Part shown: positions 54,463-63,070 of the stretch, one piece after another | Layout of the letters: the number at the start of each line of letters is the position of its first letter | Numbering within the stretch: position 1 is the stretch's first letter | Origin: CAIMWS01 sp964409245 | GTDB taxonomy: Bacteria; Verrucomicrobiota; Verrucomicrobiia; Limisphaerales; UBA1319 | Length of the DNA stretch: 64,000 nucleotides | Direction of reading: 5' to 3' | Assembly: GCA_964409245.1 (NCBI GenBank) | Contig: CAYPCQ010000023.1 | Span: 1 to 64,000 of the forward strand | Notes under the pieces: model-generated | Told to the model about the DNA's origin: nothing | The model's input: the letters and a program-made list of their open reading frames with translations, nothing else | The model's database searches: none | Made by a program: the position numbers and the translations under genes

Positions 54463-56331
54463 ATGGACACAGATCGCAACATCAAAAAGATCGGGCTGGT
54501 GAACCTGGCTGCCCTCCTGGTGGTGGGCGGGGCGCTGGCCCTGCTGGCCTTCTACGCGAATTCCGCCACCGGCCTGGTGGGCGGGGCCTTCCTGGGCCTG
54601 GGCCTCCTGGTGGGGGCCATCAGCTACTTCCAGATGCGGCTGGAGGCGCGCGAGCGCCTGGAGCGCCTCGAATACCAGGAGCTGAAAAAAGCCCCGGGCA
54701 CGGGCGCCTTGTTCACCGAGGCGGAGGAAACCTTCCCCGCGCAGCGGTCCCGGGCGCAGTTCGAAAAATATTTCATCCCGCTGTTTTCCATCGTGTTCCT
54801 CATCCTCTCCGGCGCCGCCAGCTGGCTGCTCTGGAAATGGATTCCCGCGGACGAGGGGGCCACCGGGGACCGGGCGGCCATCACGATGGCGCTATCCTCC
54901 CTGTTCGCGCTGATCTTCTTCCTGCTGGGGAAATACTCCGCGGGCATCGCCCGCCTGGAGCAGGAGCGGCTGCTGCGGCCGGCCGCCAGTTATTTGCTGC
55001 TGGGCGCCCTGCTGGGGCTGGCCGTGGCGGCCACCCAGGCGGCGGATTGGTTCAAAGCGCCGCGGATCGATTTTTACACGGCGCGGACCATCAGCGTGCT
55101 GCTCGGGCTGGTGTCCCTGGAAATCCTGATCAACCTGGTCCTGGAAATCTACCGGCCGCGGCTCAAGGGCCAGCCGGTGCGCCTGTTGTATGAGAGCCGC
55201 TTGATCGGCCTGCTCAGCCAGCCCGGCGGATTGATCACCACCGCCGCCCAGGCGCTGGACTATCAGTTCGGCTTCAAGGTCTCCGAGACCTGGTTCTACC
55301 AATTCCTGGAGAAAGCGCTGGCCTGGCTCATCCTGCTGCAGCTGTCGGCCCTGTGGCTCTCCACCATTTTCGTCATCATCCGCCCGCAGGAGCAGGCCAT
55401 CCTGGAGCGTTTCGGCAAGCCGGTGGGGGACGCGGTGCTGGAGCCGGGGCTGCATTTCAAATTCCCGTGGCCCATCGATGAGGCGCAGGTGTTTTCGAGC
55501 CGCCTGATCCACACGATTTATGTGGGCTTCACCCCCGACAAGGATCGCGAACAGGAACGGACCCTGGTCTGGACCAAGCAGCATTACAAGGAGGAGTTCG
55601 ACCTGCTGGTGGCCAGCCGGGAAGCCGGCGGCAACACCGACACGAACTCGGCCGGCGCGGACCGGGTGGTGCCCGTGAACCTGCTGGCGGTGAACATCCC
55701 CGTCCAATACTGCATCCGGGATCTGAAGAAATGGGTTTATGGGCACACGGATCCGGCCCGGGTGCTGGAGAACCTCGCCAACCGGGAAGTGGTCCGCTAC
55801 CTGATCAACGTGGATATCAACGACATCATGGGCGAGGGCCGCCTGACGGCGGCCGCCACCTTGCAGCAGCGGTTGCAGGAACGCGCCGAGCCGCTCGGCG
55901 CGGAAATCGTCTTTGTGGGCCTCCAGGGGATTCATCCGCCGGTGAAAGTGGCGGACGCTTTCGAGGAGGTGGTGGGGGCCATCCAGGAAAAACAGACCAA
56001 CATCCTGGCGGCGCAGGCGTATTGGGCGGAGAAGATCCCCCAGGCGATCGCCGAGGCCACCAACATCATCAGCAAGACCAACGATGTCGGCCTGGCGAAA
56101 ATCAAGGTGGCCGAGGCGGAGGCCGGGCAGTTCAAGAAACAGCTGGCCGCCTACCAGTCGGCGCCCCGGGTGTATCAACAGCGGGCCTACCTGGAAACGC
56201 TGGTGAGCGCCACCCGGGAGGCGCGCAAATATGTCCTGGGGGTCACGAACACGCAGGACGTCATCTGGCTCAACCTGGAGGATAAAATCCGGCCCGATCT
56301 GCTGAACATAGGCGTCTCCGATAAAAAATAA
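54463..56331 (+). CDS. SPFH/Band-7 protein with polytopic N-terminal membrane domain
   Basis: A 622-residue protein. The N-terminal half (to about 310) has seven predicted membrane segments (about 12-32, 38-57, 100-122, 143-160, 172-197, 207-230, 285-308), unlike ordinary HflK/HflC with a single anchor. The C-terminal half is an SPFH domain starting IIRPQEQAILERFGKPVG and LEPGLHFKFPWPIDEAQVF, with a helical assembly region near 460-590 and heptad-like VAEAEAGQFKKQL. SPFH proteins form large cage-like oligomers that organise membrane microdomains and control proteases such as FtsH. It starts 2 bp after the ABC permease and is followed by two further SPFH genes. Confidence 0.92.
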   Translation: MDTDRNIKKIGLVNLAALLVVGGALALLAFYANSATGLVGGAFLGLGLLVGAISYFQMRLEARERLERLEYQELKKAPGTGALFTEAEETFPAQRSRAQFEKYFIPLFSIVFLILSGAASWLLWKWIPADEGATGDRAAITMALSSLFALIFFLLGKYSAGIARLEQERLLRPAASYLLLGALLGLAVAATQAADWFKAPRIDFYTARTISVLLGLVSLEILINLVLEIYRPRLKGQPVRLLYESRLIGLLSQPGGLITTAAQALDYQFGFKVSETWFYQFLEKALAWLILLQLSALWLSTIFVIIRPQEQAILERFGKPVGDAVLEPGLHFKFPWPIDEAQVFSSRLIHTIYVGFTPDKDREQERTLVWTKQHYKEEFDLLVASREAGGNTDTNSAGADRVVPVNLLAVNIPVQYCIRDLKKWVYGHTDPARVLENLANREVVRYLINVDINDIMGEGRLTAAATLQQRLQERAEPLGAEIVFVGLQGIHPPVKVADAFEEVVGAIQEKQTNILAAQAYWAEKIPQAIAEATNIISKTNDVGLAKIKVAEAEAGQFKKQLAAYQSAPRVYQQRAYLETLVSATREARKYVLGVTNTQDVIWLNLEDKIRPDLLNIGVSDKK

Positions 56332-56346
56332 CCATTTAGCGAGTGT

Positions 56347-57255
56347 ATGAAACGAAGTGCAATTACCCTGGTAACCGGCGGCGTGCTGGCCGTGCTTTTC
56401 GGCCTGATGCTGTTCACCTTCCAAGTGCGGGTCACGGAGGTGGCGATCGTGACCACGTTCGGCAAATTTTCGCAGCAGATCGACAAGCCGAACCTCTACC
56501 TGCGCTGGCCCTGGCCGATCCAAAAGGTCTATAAGTTCGACAACCGGATCCACAACTTCGAGCGCAAGTTCGAGCAGACCACCACGCGGGACGCCATCAA
56601 CGTCCTGGTGACGGTTTACGTGGGCTGGCGCGTGGCCGACCCCCTGGTGCATCTGCGCAAGAACGACGGCGACCAGGCCCGGGCGGAGCAGAACCTGGAG
56701 CCGGAAGTGCGGAACGCCAAAACGAGCGTCCTGGCCCAGCACGCCTTCAGCGACCTGATCACGACCAACGCCGCCGCCTCGAAATACGAGCAAATCGAGC
56801 GCGAGATGCTGGAGTCGATCAAGGGGCCGGCGCTGACCAATTACGGGCTGGAGATCAAAATGGTCGGCATCAAACAGCTGGGGCTGCCGGAGAGCATCAC
56901 CGGCAAGGTGTTCGCCCGGATGAAGGCCGAACGCAAGACGCGGGTGACCCAGTTCCTGTCCGAGGGCGAGAAAGAGGCCAAGATCAAGCGTTCGCAGGCC
57001 GACAGCACCGCCAACAAGATCCTGGCGGACGCGCGGGCGGCGGCGATTGAAATCACCGGCGATGCCGAGGCGAAAGTGTCGGAGTTCTACAAAGTCATGC
57101 AGCAAAACCAGGAGCTGGCCATTTTCCTGATGCAGAGGAACGCGCTGGAGCAATCCCTGAAGGAGCGCTCCACGCTGATCCTGGACCAGCAGACGCCGCC
57201 GTTCAACATGCTCCAGGGCATACCGGATCCGGCCCGGACCAATTCCAACAAGTGA
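56347..57255 (+). CDS. SPFH/Band-7 protein (HflC-like)
   Basis: A 302-residue protein with one N-terminal membrane anchor (ALTL-like segment TLVTGGVLAVLFGLMLFTF) followed by the SPFH domain: VRVTEVAIVTTFGKFSQQI, LYLRWPWPIQKVYKFDNR, and INVLVTVYVGWRVADPLVH. A long helical segment from about 195 to 290 contains GEKEAKIKRSQADSTANKIL, typical of HflC/prohibitin C-terminal coils. It should pair with the next gene, HflK-like, to form a hetero-oligomeric membrane cage. It begins 15 bp after the polytopic SPFH gene. In other bacteria HflKC regulate FtsH; no ftsH gene is in view. Confidence 0.93.
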   Translation: MKRSAITLVTGGVLAVLFGLMLFTFQVRVTEVAIVTTFGKFSQQIDKPNLYLRWPWPIQKVYKFDNRIHNFERKFEQTTTRDAINVLVTVYVGWRVADPLVHLRKNDGDQARAEQNLEPEVRNAKTSVLAQHAFSDLITTNAAASKYEQIEREMLESIKGPALTNYGLEIKMVGIKQLGLPESITGKVFARMKAERKTRVTQFLSEGEKEAKIKRSQADSTANKILADARAAAIEITGDAEAKVSEFYKVMQQNQELAIFLMQRNALEQSLKERSTLILDQQTPPFNMLQGIPDPARTNSNK

Positions 57256-57264
57256 GGAACCGCC

Positions 57265-58383
57265 ATGAGCGAACCTAATTCCCCGCCGGTTCCCGAATCC
57301 ACGCCACCCCCGGGCGCGCCCCTGGGAGTTCCGCCGCCGCCCGAGGCGATGGCGCCGGCGGAGGACGCCGGCTCGCAGGCGCTGGCCGAAGCGCTGCGCA
57401 GCAGCTTCCGCATCATCAAGTTCCTGATGGTGGTGCTGGTGGCCGCGTTCTTTGTGTCGGGCATCTTCACCGTGGATCCCAACCAGGTGGCCATCGTCCT
57501 GCGGTTCGGGAACCAGACGGATGGCCTGCTGAAGCCGGGCTTGCACTGGGCCTTCCCCTATCCCATCGATGAGGTCGTCCGCATCCCGGTGGGCCAAAGC
57601 CACACCGTGGTATCCAGCGCGGGCTGGTTTCCGATCACCCCCGAAATGGAAGCCGCCGGGCAGCTGCCGATGGCCATGCCCTTTTTGCGGCCGGGCGTGG
57701 ACGGCTACACGCTGACCGGCGATGGCAACATCATCCATGTGCGGGCCACGCTCAAGTACCACCTGCAAGCGGAGCGGGCCGAGAACTACGTGTTCCATTA
57801 TGCCGATCCCACGAGCCTGCTGCAGAACATCCTGAACAGCGCCATCAACCACGCCTCCGCCCGGTTCACGGCGGACAGCGCGATCTTCGCCGACCGCCAG
57901 GGCTTCAACGAGCTGGTGGCCGTCCGGGCCCGGCAGCTCATCGACGAATACAACATGGGCGTGGCGGTGGACGCGCTGGAGGTGCAGACCAGCCCGCCCC
58001 TGGAAGTGCGCGCGGAATTCGATGAATTGGTCAATGCCTACCAGACGTCGGACACCAAGGTGCGCGAGGCCAACACCTACGCCAGCTCCACCACCAACGC
58101 GGCGCTGGGCCAGGCCCAGTTCCTGATCTCGGACGGCCTCACCCGGAGCAACCAGATTGTCAAGACGGTGGCTGCGGAGGCGAAATCCTTCTCCAGCCAG
58201 CTGCCATTTTACCAACAGAATCCGACCCTTTTCAAACAGCGCCTGCTGGTGGAAACCATGAGCCGGGTGCTGACCAACGCGCAGGAGAAATTCTTCCTGC
58301 CGTCCCGGGCGGACGGCACGCCCCGGCAGCTGCGTCTGCAGCTGAGCCGCGAGCCGCAAAAACCGACCCTCGAAAAACCCTGA
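57265..58383 (+). CDS. SPFH/Band-7 protein (HflK-like)
   Basis: A 372-residue protein with a Pro-rich cytoplasmic N-terminus (residues 1-45), one membrane anchor (FLMVVLVAAFFVSGIFTV), and an SPFH domain starting VDPNQVAIVLRFGNQTDG, LKPGLHWAFPYPIDEVVRI. The Pro-rich lead-in is also found in E. coli HflK. The later part has NAALGQAQFLISDGLTRSNQ and the helix leading to QEKFFLPSRA. It starts 9 bp after the HflC-like gene with a good GAGGAA ribosome site. Together with the neighbours it makes three SPFH proteins in a row, a larger set than the usual HflKC pair. Confidence 0.93.
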   Translation: MSEPNSPPVPESTPPPGAPLGVPPPPEAMAPAEDAGSQALAEALRSSFRIIKFLMVVLVAAFFVSGIFTVDPNQVAIVLRFGNQTDGLLKPGLHWAFPYPIDEVVRIPVGQSHTVVSSAGWFPITPEMEAAGQLPMAMPFLRPGVDGYTLTGDGNIIHVRATLKYHLQAERAENYVFHYADPTSLLQNILNSAINHASARFTADSAIFADRQGFNELVAVRARQLIDEYNMGVAVDALEVQTSPPLEVRAEFDELVNAYQTSDTKVREANTYASSTTNAALGQAQFLISDGLTRSNQIVKTVAAEAKSFSSQLPFYQQNPTLFKQRLLVETMSRVLTNAQEKFFLPSRADGTPRQLRLQLSREPQKPTLEKP

Positions 58384-58395
58384 CCCCTTTGAGCC

Positions 58396-60414
58396 ATGCA
58401 AGTCACCTCACTCCTTAGCCGGAAGGATCCCCAGCCCGAAGGCTGCGGCCGCGATCATGACCATGATCACGATCACGGCCACAGCCATGAGCACGACCAC
58501 CACGGGCACGACCACGAGCACATCCCGGTGCGGCTCTGGCAGACCCTGGTGGGGGTGATCCTGGTGCTGAATTCGTTTGTGGTGGAATGGCTGTGGGGCA
58601 AAGGCAGCCCCGTGGCCAGCCTGAGCGCCATGTGCGGCACCATCATCCTGGGCACGCCCATCGTGCTGACCTCCCTCAAGGATCTGCGGCGCGGCATCCT
58701 CAGCATGAACGAGCTGGTCAGCATCGCGGTGCTGGCCGCCTTCGCTTCGGGCGATTACCAAACCGCCGGCGTGGTGGCGTTCTTCATGCTCACCGGCGAG
58801 CTCATCGAAACGCGCACCGCCGCAGGCGCCCGCGCCTCGATCGAATCGCTGATCAAGCTCACGCCCACCAAGGCGCGCCTGATCCAAGGCCCCACCGAGG
58901 TGGAGGTGGCAGCCAAAGACCTGGCCGTGGGAAACGTGGTCCGCGTCCGCCCGGGCGACAACATTCCGGCCGACGGGGTGATCGTCAACGGCCAAGGCTC
59001 GGTCAACCAGGCCAACATCACCGGCGAATCGCTGCCGGTGGATAAGAAAACCGGCGACGATGTCTTCGCGGGCACCCAGAACCTGAACGGTGTGCTGGAG
59101 ATCCGGGTGAGCCGGGCGGGCCAGGACACTACCCTGGGCAAAGTGCGCAACCTGATCCTGGCGGCGGAAAAGACGAAGCTGCCCATCATGCGGATCATCG
59201 ACGAATACATGGGATTTTACACCCCCCTGGTGCTGGTGATCGGCGCCCTGGTCTGGGCCTTCACCACCGATCTCACCCGGGTCATCTCGGTGCTGGTGGT
59301 ATCCTGCCCCTGCGCCTTCATTTTGGCGTCGCCCTCCGCCATGGTGGCCGCGCTCTCCGCGGCGGCGCGCCTGGGCATTCTGATCAAGAACGTGGGGGAC
59401 ATCGAGTCCGCCGCCCGCATCAACGCGTTCATTTTCGACAAAACCGGCACGCTCACCACCGGCAACCTGACCGTCTCACGGCTGGCGCCGCTGGACGGGA
59501 CCAAGCCGGCGGAACTGCTGCGCACGGCCGCCTCGGCCGAGAAATACAGCAACCATCCCACGGCCAAGGCGCTGCTGCAGCTGGCCGGGGAGGCGAAGGT
59601 GCCGCTGGGCGAGCCGTCGAATTTCACCGAGACCGCCGGGCGGGGCATCAAGGCCACTGTGGAAGGCGCGGAGATCCTGGTGGGCCGCGCCCAATGGCTC
59701 AAGGATAACGGGCTGGAAGGCGATTTCCTGAAGCATGTGGATCTGGACGAAGCCGAGGGCTTCAGCTTGGTGTTTGTGGCCCGCAACAGCCGGTGCATCG
59801 GCTGGGTGGGGCTGCAGGACGCCGTCCGCACGGAGGCGCGCGCCGCGCTCCAGGCCCTCACCGAGGCGGGCGTCCGCCGCATCGCGATGGTGACGGGCGA
59901 CCGCCAGCCGGTGGCGGCGCGCGTGGCGCGGGAAATCGGCTGCGCCGAGGTGGCGGCCGAGTGCCTGCCCCAAAACAAGGTGGAATTTGTCCGCCAGGTG
60001 TCGAGCCGCGGCTATCGCGTGGCCGTGGTGGGCGATGGGGTCAATGACGCCCCGGCTTTGGCGGCGGGGGATATCGGCATCGCCATGGGCGCGGCGGGCA
60101 GCGAGGTGGCCATCCACAGCGCCACGATCGCCCTGATGAACAACGACCTGCGCCGGCTGCCGTTCCTGGTGAGCCTGTCCCGCAGCACGCGGTCGGTCAT
60201 CAACCAGAATTTCCTGGCCGGGGTGTTTTTCATCATCGGCGGGTTGAGCCTGGCGGCCTTCGGCTACCTGAGCCCGATCATCGCCGCGATCATGCACAAC
60301 GCCGGCTCGCTGGTGGTGGTGTTCAACAGCGCCCGCCTGGTGCGCCAGGGGGAGGAGCTGGAGCCCTTCCACGCGGCGCCCGCCCCCGCGGCCCTGGCGC
60401 CCAAAATCGCTTAA
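58396..60414 (+). CDS. P1B-type heavy-metal-transporting ATPase with His-rich N-terminus
   Basis: A 672-residue metal pump. Instead of a CxxC metal-binding domain, the N-terminus (19-43) is a His/Asp-rich stretch of DHDHDHGHSHEHDHH type that likely binds Zn2+ or similar ions. Core features: actuator ITGES, the transmembrane CPC motif (C304, C306), phosphorylated D348 in DKTGTLT, the P1B marker SNHPTAKA, and hinge GDGVNDAP. The CPC motif fits Cu+ or Zn2+/Cd2+/Pb2+ pumps; the His-rich head favours Zn2+-like ions (inference). It starts 12 bp after the HflK-like gene and 18 bp before the ABC ATPase, an unusual setting for a metal pump. Confidence 0.95.
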   Translation: MQVTSLLSRKDPQPEGCGRDHDHDHDHGHSHEHDHHGHDHEHIPVRLWQTLVGVILVLNSFVVEWLWGKGSPVASLSAMCGTIILGTPIVLTSLKDLRRGILSMNELVSIAVLAAFASGDYQTAGVVAFFMLTGELIETRTAAGARASIESLIKLTPTKARLIQGPTEVEVAAKDLAVGNVVRVRPGDNIPADGVIVNGQGSVNQANITGESLPVDKKTGDDVFAGTQNLNGVLEIRVSRAGQDTTLGKVRNLILAAEKTKLPIMRIIDEYMGFYTPLVLVIGALVWAFTTDLTRVISVLVVSCPCAFILASPSAMVAALSAAARLGILIKNVGDIESAARINAFIFDKTGTLTTGNLTVSRLAPLDGTKPAELLRTAASAEKYSNHPTAKALLQLAGEAKVPLGEPSNFTETAGRGIKATVEGAEILVGRAQWLKDNGLEGDFLKHVDLDEAEGFSLVFVARNSRCIGWVGLQDAVRTEARAALQALTEAGVRRIAMVTGDRQPVAARVAREIGCAEVAAECLPQNKVEFVRQVSSRGYRVAVVGDGVNDAPALAAGDIGIAMGAAGSEVAIHSATIALMNNDLRRLPFLVSLSRSTRSVINQNFLAGVFFIIGGLSLAAFGYLSPIIAAIMHNAGSLVVVFNSARLVRQGEELEPFHAAPAPAALAPKIA

Positions 60415-60432
60415 CCCGGCCGAACCATTGTT

Positions 60433-61632
60433 ATGCCGATCAACCTGGCCCAAACCCAGCCCTCCACCACCGGAACCACCACCGGCGAAGTGGTGGCGGC
60501 GGTGCGCGGATTGACCAAGACCTTCACTGATTTCTGGGGCCGCCCCAAAGCCAGGGCGGTGGACAACGTGGACTTTGAAGTCCGGCGGGGCGAGGTTTTC
60601 GGGCTGCTCGGGCCGAACGGCTCGGGGAAGTCCACCACGGTGAAGCTGCTGCTGGGCCTGCTTTACCCCTCACGGGGGCACATCGAAATCTTCGGCCGTT
60701 CCCCGCGGCACGTGGCCACCAAATCCCGGATCGGCTACCTGCCCGAGGAATCGTACCTTTACCGCTACCTGGATTCAGGGGAAACGCTCGATTTTTTCGG
60801 CAGCCTGTTTGAGCTGTCCCGTACTGAGCGGCGGAAGCGGACCGAGCAGTTGCTGGAAATGGTGGGCCTGGGGCGGGTCAAACACCGCACCGTGGGCGAA
60901 TTCTCCAAAGGCATGCAGCGGCGCATCGGGCTGGCCCAGGCGCTGATCAACGATCCGGACCTGGTCGTCCTGGACGAACCCACCGCCGGCCTGGATCCGC
61001 TCGGCTGCCGCGAAGTCAAGGATCTGATCGTGGCCCTGGCCCGGCGCGGCAAAACCGTGATTTTAAGCAGCCACCTGCTGGCGGATGTGGAGGATGTCTG
61101 CGACCGGGTGGTGATCTACTACGGCGGCCGGATCCAGGCCATGGGCGCGCTGAAGGATCTGCTCGCCACCCCGGATTCCCTGCGCATCACCACCCCAGCC
61201 CTCAACCGGGAAACTCTCCAGAAGGTTTTGGACGTGATCCGGGCGGATGTGGCCTCCGACAAGGTGCACGTGGATGTCCCGACCCAAAACCTGGAAAGCT
61301 ATTTCCTGGGCGTGGTCCAAAAAGCCCGCCAAAGTGAAGCAGAGACTTCCGGGGCCACTTCCGGCAGCCGCGTGGCGTCCTACCTGGCCGGGGAGGCGGA
61401 AGCGGACGCCCATACGGACAAAATCCTGGAGCGCCTGGCGGCCTCCGCGGGACCGGCGGCCCCCGTGCAGGCAACCACCCCTCCGGTGGAGAAGGTCGAT
61501 GTCTCGAAGCTGAACTCCCTGACCAAATCCGAGCCGGCCCCGGCGGCCGCGCCGGCCAAAACCGAACCTCCCGCCGATCTGAGCCAGGCCGATGCCCGGT
61601 TATCCGATTTGCTGGGCAAACCCAAAGTTTGA
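60433..61632 (+). CDS. ABC-transporter ATP-binding protein with long C-terminal tail
   Basis: A 399-residue protein. Residues 20-245 form an ABC ATPase with Walker A GPNGSGKST (60-68), signature EFSKGMQRRIGLAQAL, Walker B LVVLDEPTAGLDP and switch His in SSHLLADVEDVCD. This subtype drives ABC-2 exporters. The last 110 residues are low-complexity, rich in Ala, Pro and Lys, and end with a short possible interaction motif LSDLLGKPKV; such a tail is not part of the core domain. It should energise one or both ABC permeases in this run. It begins 18 bp after the metal ATPase; the second permease follows at 61676. Confidence 0.95.
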   Translation: MPINLAQTQPSTTGTTTGEVVAAVRGLTKTFTDFWGRPKARAVDNVDFEVRRGEVFGLLGPNGSGKSTTVKLLLGLLYPSRGHIEIFGRSPRHVATKSRIGYLPEESYLYRYLDSGETLDFFGSLFELSRTERRKRTEQLLEMVGLGRVKHRTVGEFSKGMQRRIGLAQALINDPDLVVLDEPTAGLDPLGCREVKDLIVALARRGKTVILSSHLLADVEDVCDRVVIYYGGRIQAMGALKDLLATPDSLRITTPALNRETLQKVLDVIRADVASDKVHVDVPTQNLESYFLGVVQKARQSEAETSGATSGSRVASYLAGEAEADAHTDKILERLAASAGPAAPVQATTPPVEKVDVSKLNSLTKSEPAPAAAPAKTEPPADLSQADARLSDLLGKPKV

Positions 61633-61675
61633 AGCATGGCCTCCTGGCGGATTCGGCCCCGGCACTGAACCTGGC

Positions 61676-63070
61676 ATGAAACAAATAACCACCATTACCT
61701 GGCTGACGGTCAAGGCCGCCCTGCGCTACCGGCTGGTGCTGGTCTTGGGAGTGCTCCTGCTGGGGTGCGTGGTGGCGCTGCCGCTGCTGATCAAGGACGA
61801 CGGCACCGCCCGGGGCTTCACCCAGGTGCTGCTCACTTACACCCTCACCGCCATCACCACCCTGCTGGGCTTTTCCACGCTTTGGCTCGCCTGCGGCACC
61901 CTCGCCAGCGAGATCTCCGAGTGCCAGCTGCAGATGGTCCTGGTGAAGCCCATCGCGCGCTGGCAGGTCTGGCTGGGCAAATGGCTCGGCATCATGGTCA
62001 TCAATGCCTTCCTGCTCGCGCTGTCGGGCGGGGCGGTTTATGCCCTGCTCACCTGGCGGGTGCAGCACCTGCCGGAGGAGCAGCGGGAGATCCTCAAAAA
62101 CGAGGTGCTGGTGGCCCGGGGATCGATCAAAGAGCCCCCCCAGGACTTGGAGCCCATGGTGGAGGAAGTGGTGAGCAACCGGCTGAAACAAACTTCCGTG
62201 CCGATCAGCGATCTCCGCTACGTAAAGGACCAGATCCGCGAGCAGATCAAGGCCGGCTTCCAGATCGTGCGCCAGGGCTATTACCGGCGCTGGACGCTGG
62301 ACCTGGGCTTCCGGACCCGGTTCCTGAAGGACCGGCCCCTGTATGTGAGGGTCAAATTCACCACCGTGGAGGCGAACAAATCCACCCTGGAGGATCCCCG
62401 GACCTATCCAACGCTCTGGCAGGTGGGCGTGCCCGAAACGCCGCGGATCTGGCGCACCCAGTTGAGCCTGGCCTCCGATTCCTTCCAGGAGTTCGCCATT
62501 CCGCCCAACCTGATCGGCGAGGATGGCCGCCTCTGCATCGACTGCATCAACCCCAACGCCCTGGATCTGCTGTTCCTGCTGGATGACGGCTTGGAGCTGC
62601 TCTACCGCGAGGCCGGTTTCGGGGTGAATTTCATCCGTGGCATGGGCATCATCCTCTGCTGGCTCGGCCTGCTGACGGCCATTGGCCTGGCGGCGGCCAG
62701 CTTCCTATCCTTCCCCGTGGCTGCGTTCCTGGCCCTGAGCGTCTTATTCGTGGGCTTGTCCCACAAGACCCTGTCGCTGGTGGTTGAACAAGGCGGGGTG
62801 ACGGGCGTGAACCACGACACGGGCCGGATTGACGCGCCCGGCGCCTTCGACCGGGCGGTGGTGGCGCTCTTCGCCGCCGCCCTCAAAACCGTCAACGTGG
62901 TGCAGGATTTCTCGCCGATCGATTACTTGAGCACCGGCCGCAGCATCACCTGGTACCAGCTGGGCCGGGCCATGCTGCAGATTGTGTTCGGGCTGGGCGG
63001 CCTGTTCGCCGCGGCCGGCATCACCCTGTTCACCCGGCGTGAACTCGCCACCGCCCAAGGCAGCCAATGA
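61676..63070 (+). CDS. ABC-2-type transporter permease (2) with large extracytoplasmic domain
   Basis: A 464-residue membrane protein; the ATG giving MKQITTITWLTV is preferred over one 28 codons upstream, which overlaps the ATPase gene. Hydrophobic segments lie at about 15-38, 50-75, 100-125, then after a ~195-residue soluble insertion, at about 317-340, 345-365 and 430-450. The insertion includes charged helices (RYVKDQIREQIKAGF) followed by a beta-rich part (TLDLGFRTRFLKDRPLYVRV). The early GTLASEISECQLQMVLVKP matches the ATPase-contact loop of ABC-2 permeases. Its stop overlaps the next start (ATGA). Together with the preceding ATPase it forms an exporter. Confidence 0.9.
   Translation: MKQITTITWLTVKAALRYRLVLVLGVLLLGCVVALPLLIKDDGTARGFTQVLLTYTLTAITTLLGFSTLWLACGTLASEISECQLQMVLVKPIARWQVWLGKWLGIMVINAFLLALSGGAVYALLTWRVQHLPEEQREILKNEVLVARGSIKEPPQDLEPMVEEVVSNRLKQTSVPISDLRYVKDQIREQIKAGFQIVRQGYYRRWTLDLGFRTRFLKDRPLYVRVKFTTVEANKSTLEDPRTYPTLWQVGVPETPRIWRTQLSLASDSFQEFAIPPNLIGEDGRLCIDCINPNALDLLFLLDDGLELLYREAGFGVNFIRGMGIILCWLGLLTAIGLAAASFLSFPVAAFLALSVLFVGLSHKTLSLVVEQGGVTGVNHDTGRIDAPGAFDRAVVALFAAALKTVNVVQDFSPIDYLSTGRSITWYQLGRAMLQIVFGLGGLFAAAGITLFTRRELATAQGSQ

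Noticed and set aside
54892..58401. A 1169-codon open frame on the minus strand across the SPFH genes
   Set aside because: It is antisense to three clear SPFH genes; long antisense frames are common in GC-rich DNA, and its product is His/Gln/Gly/Arg-rich without domain motifs.
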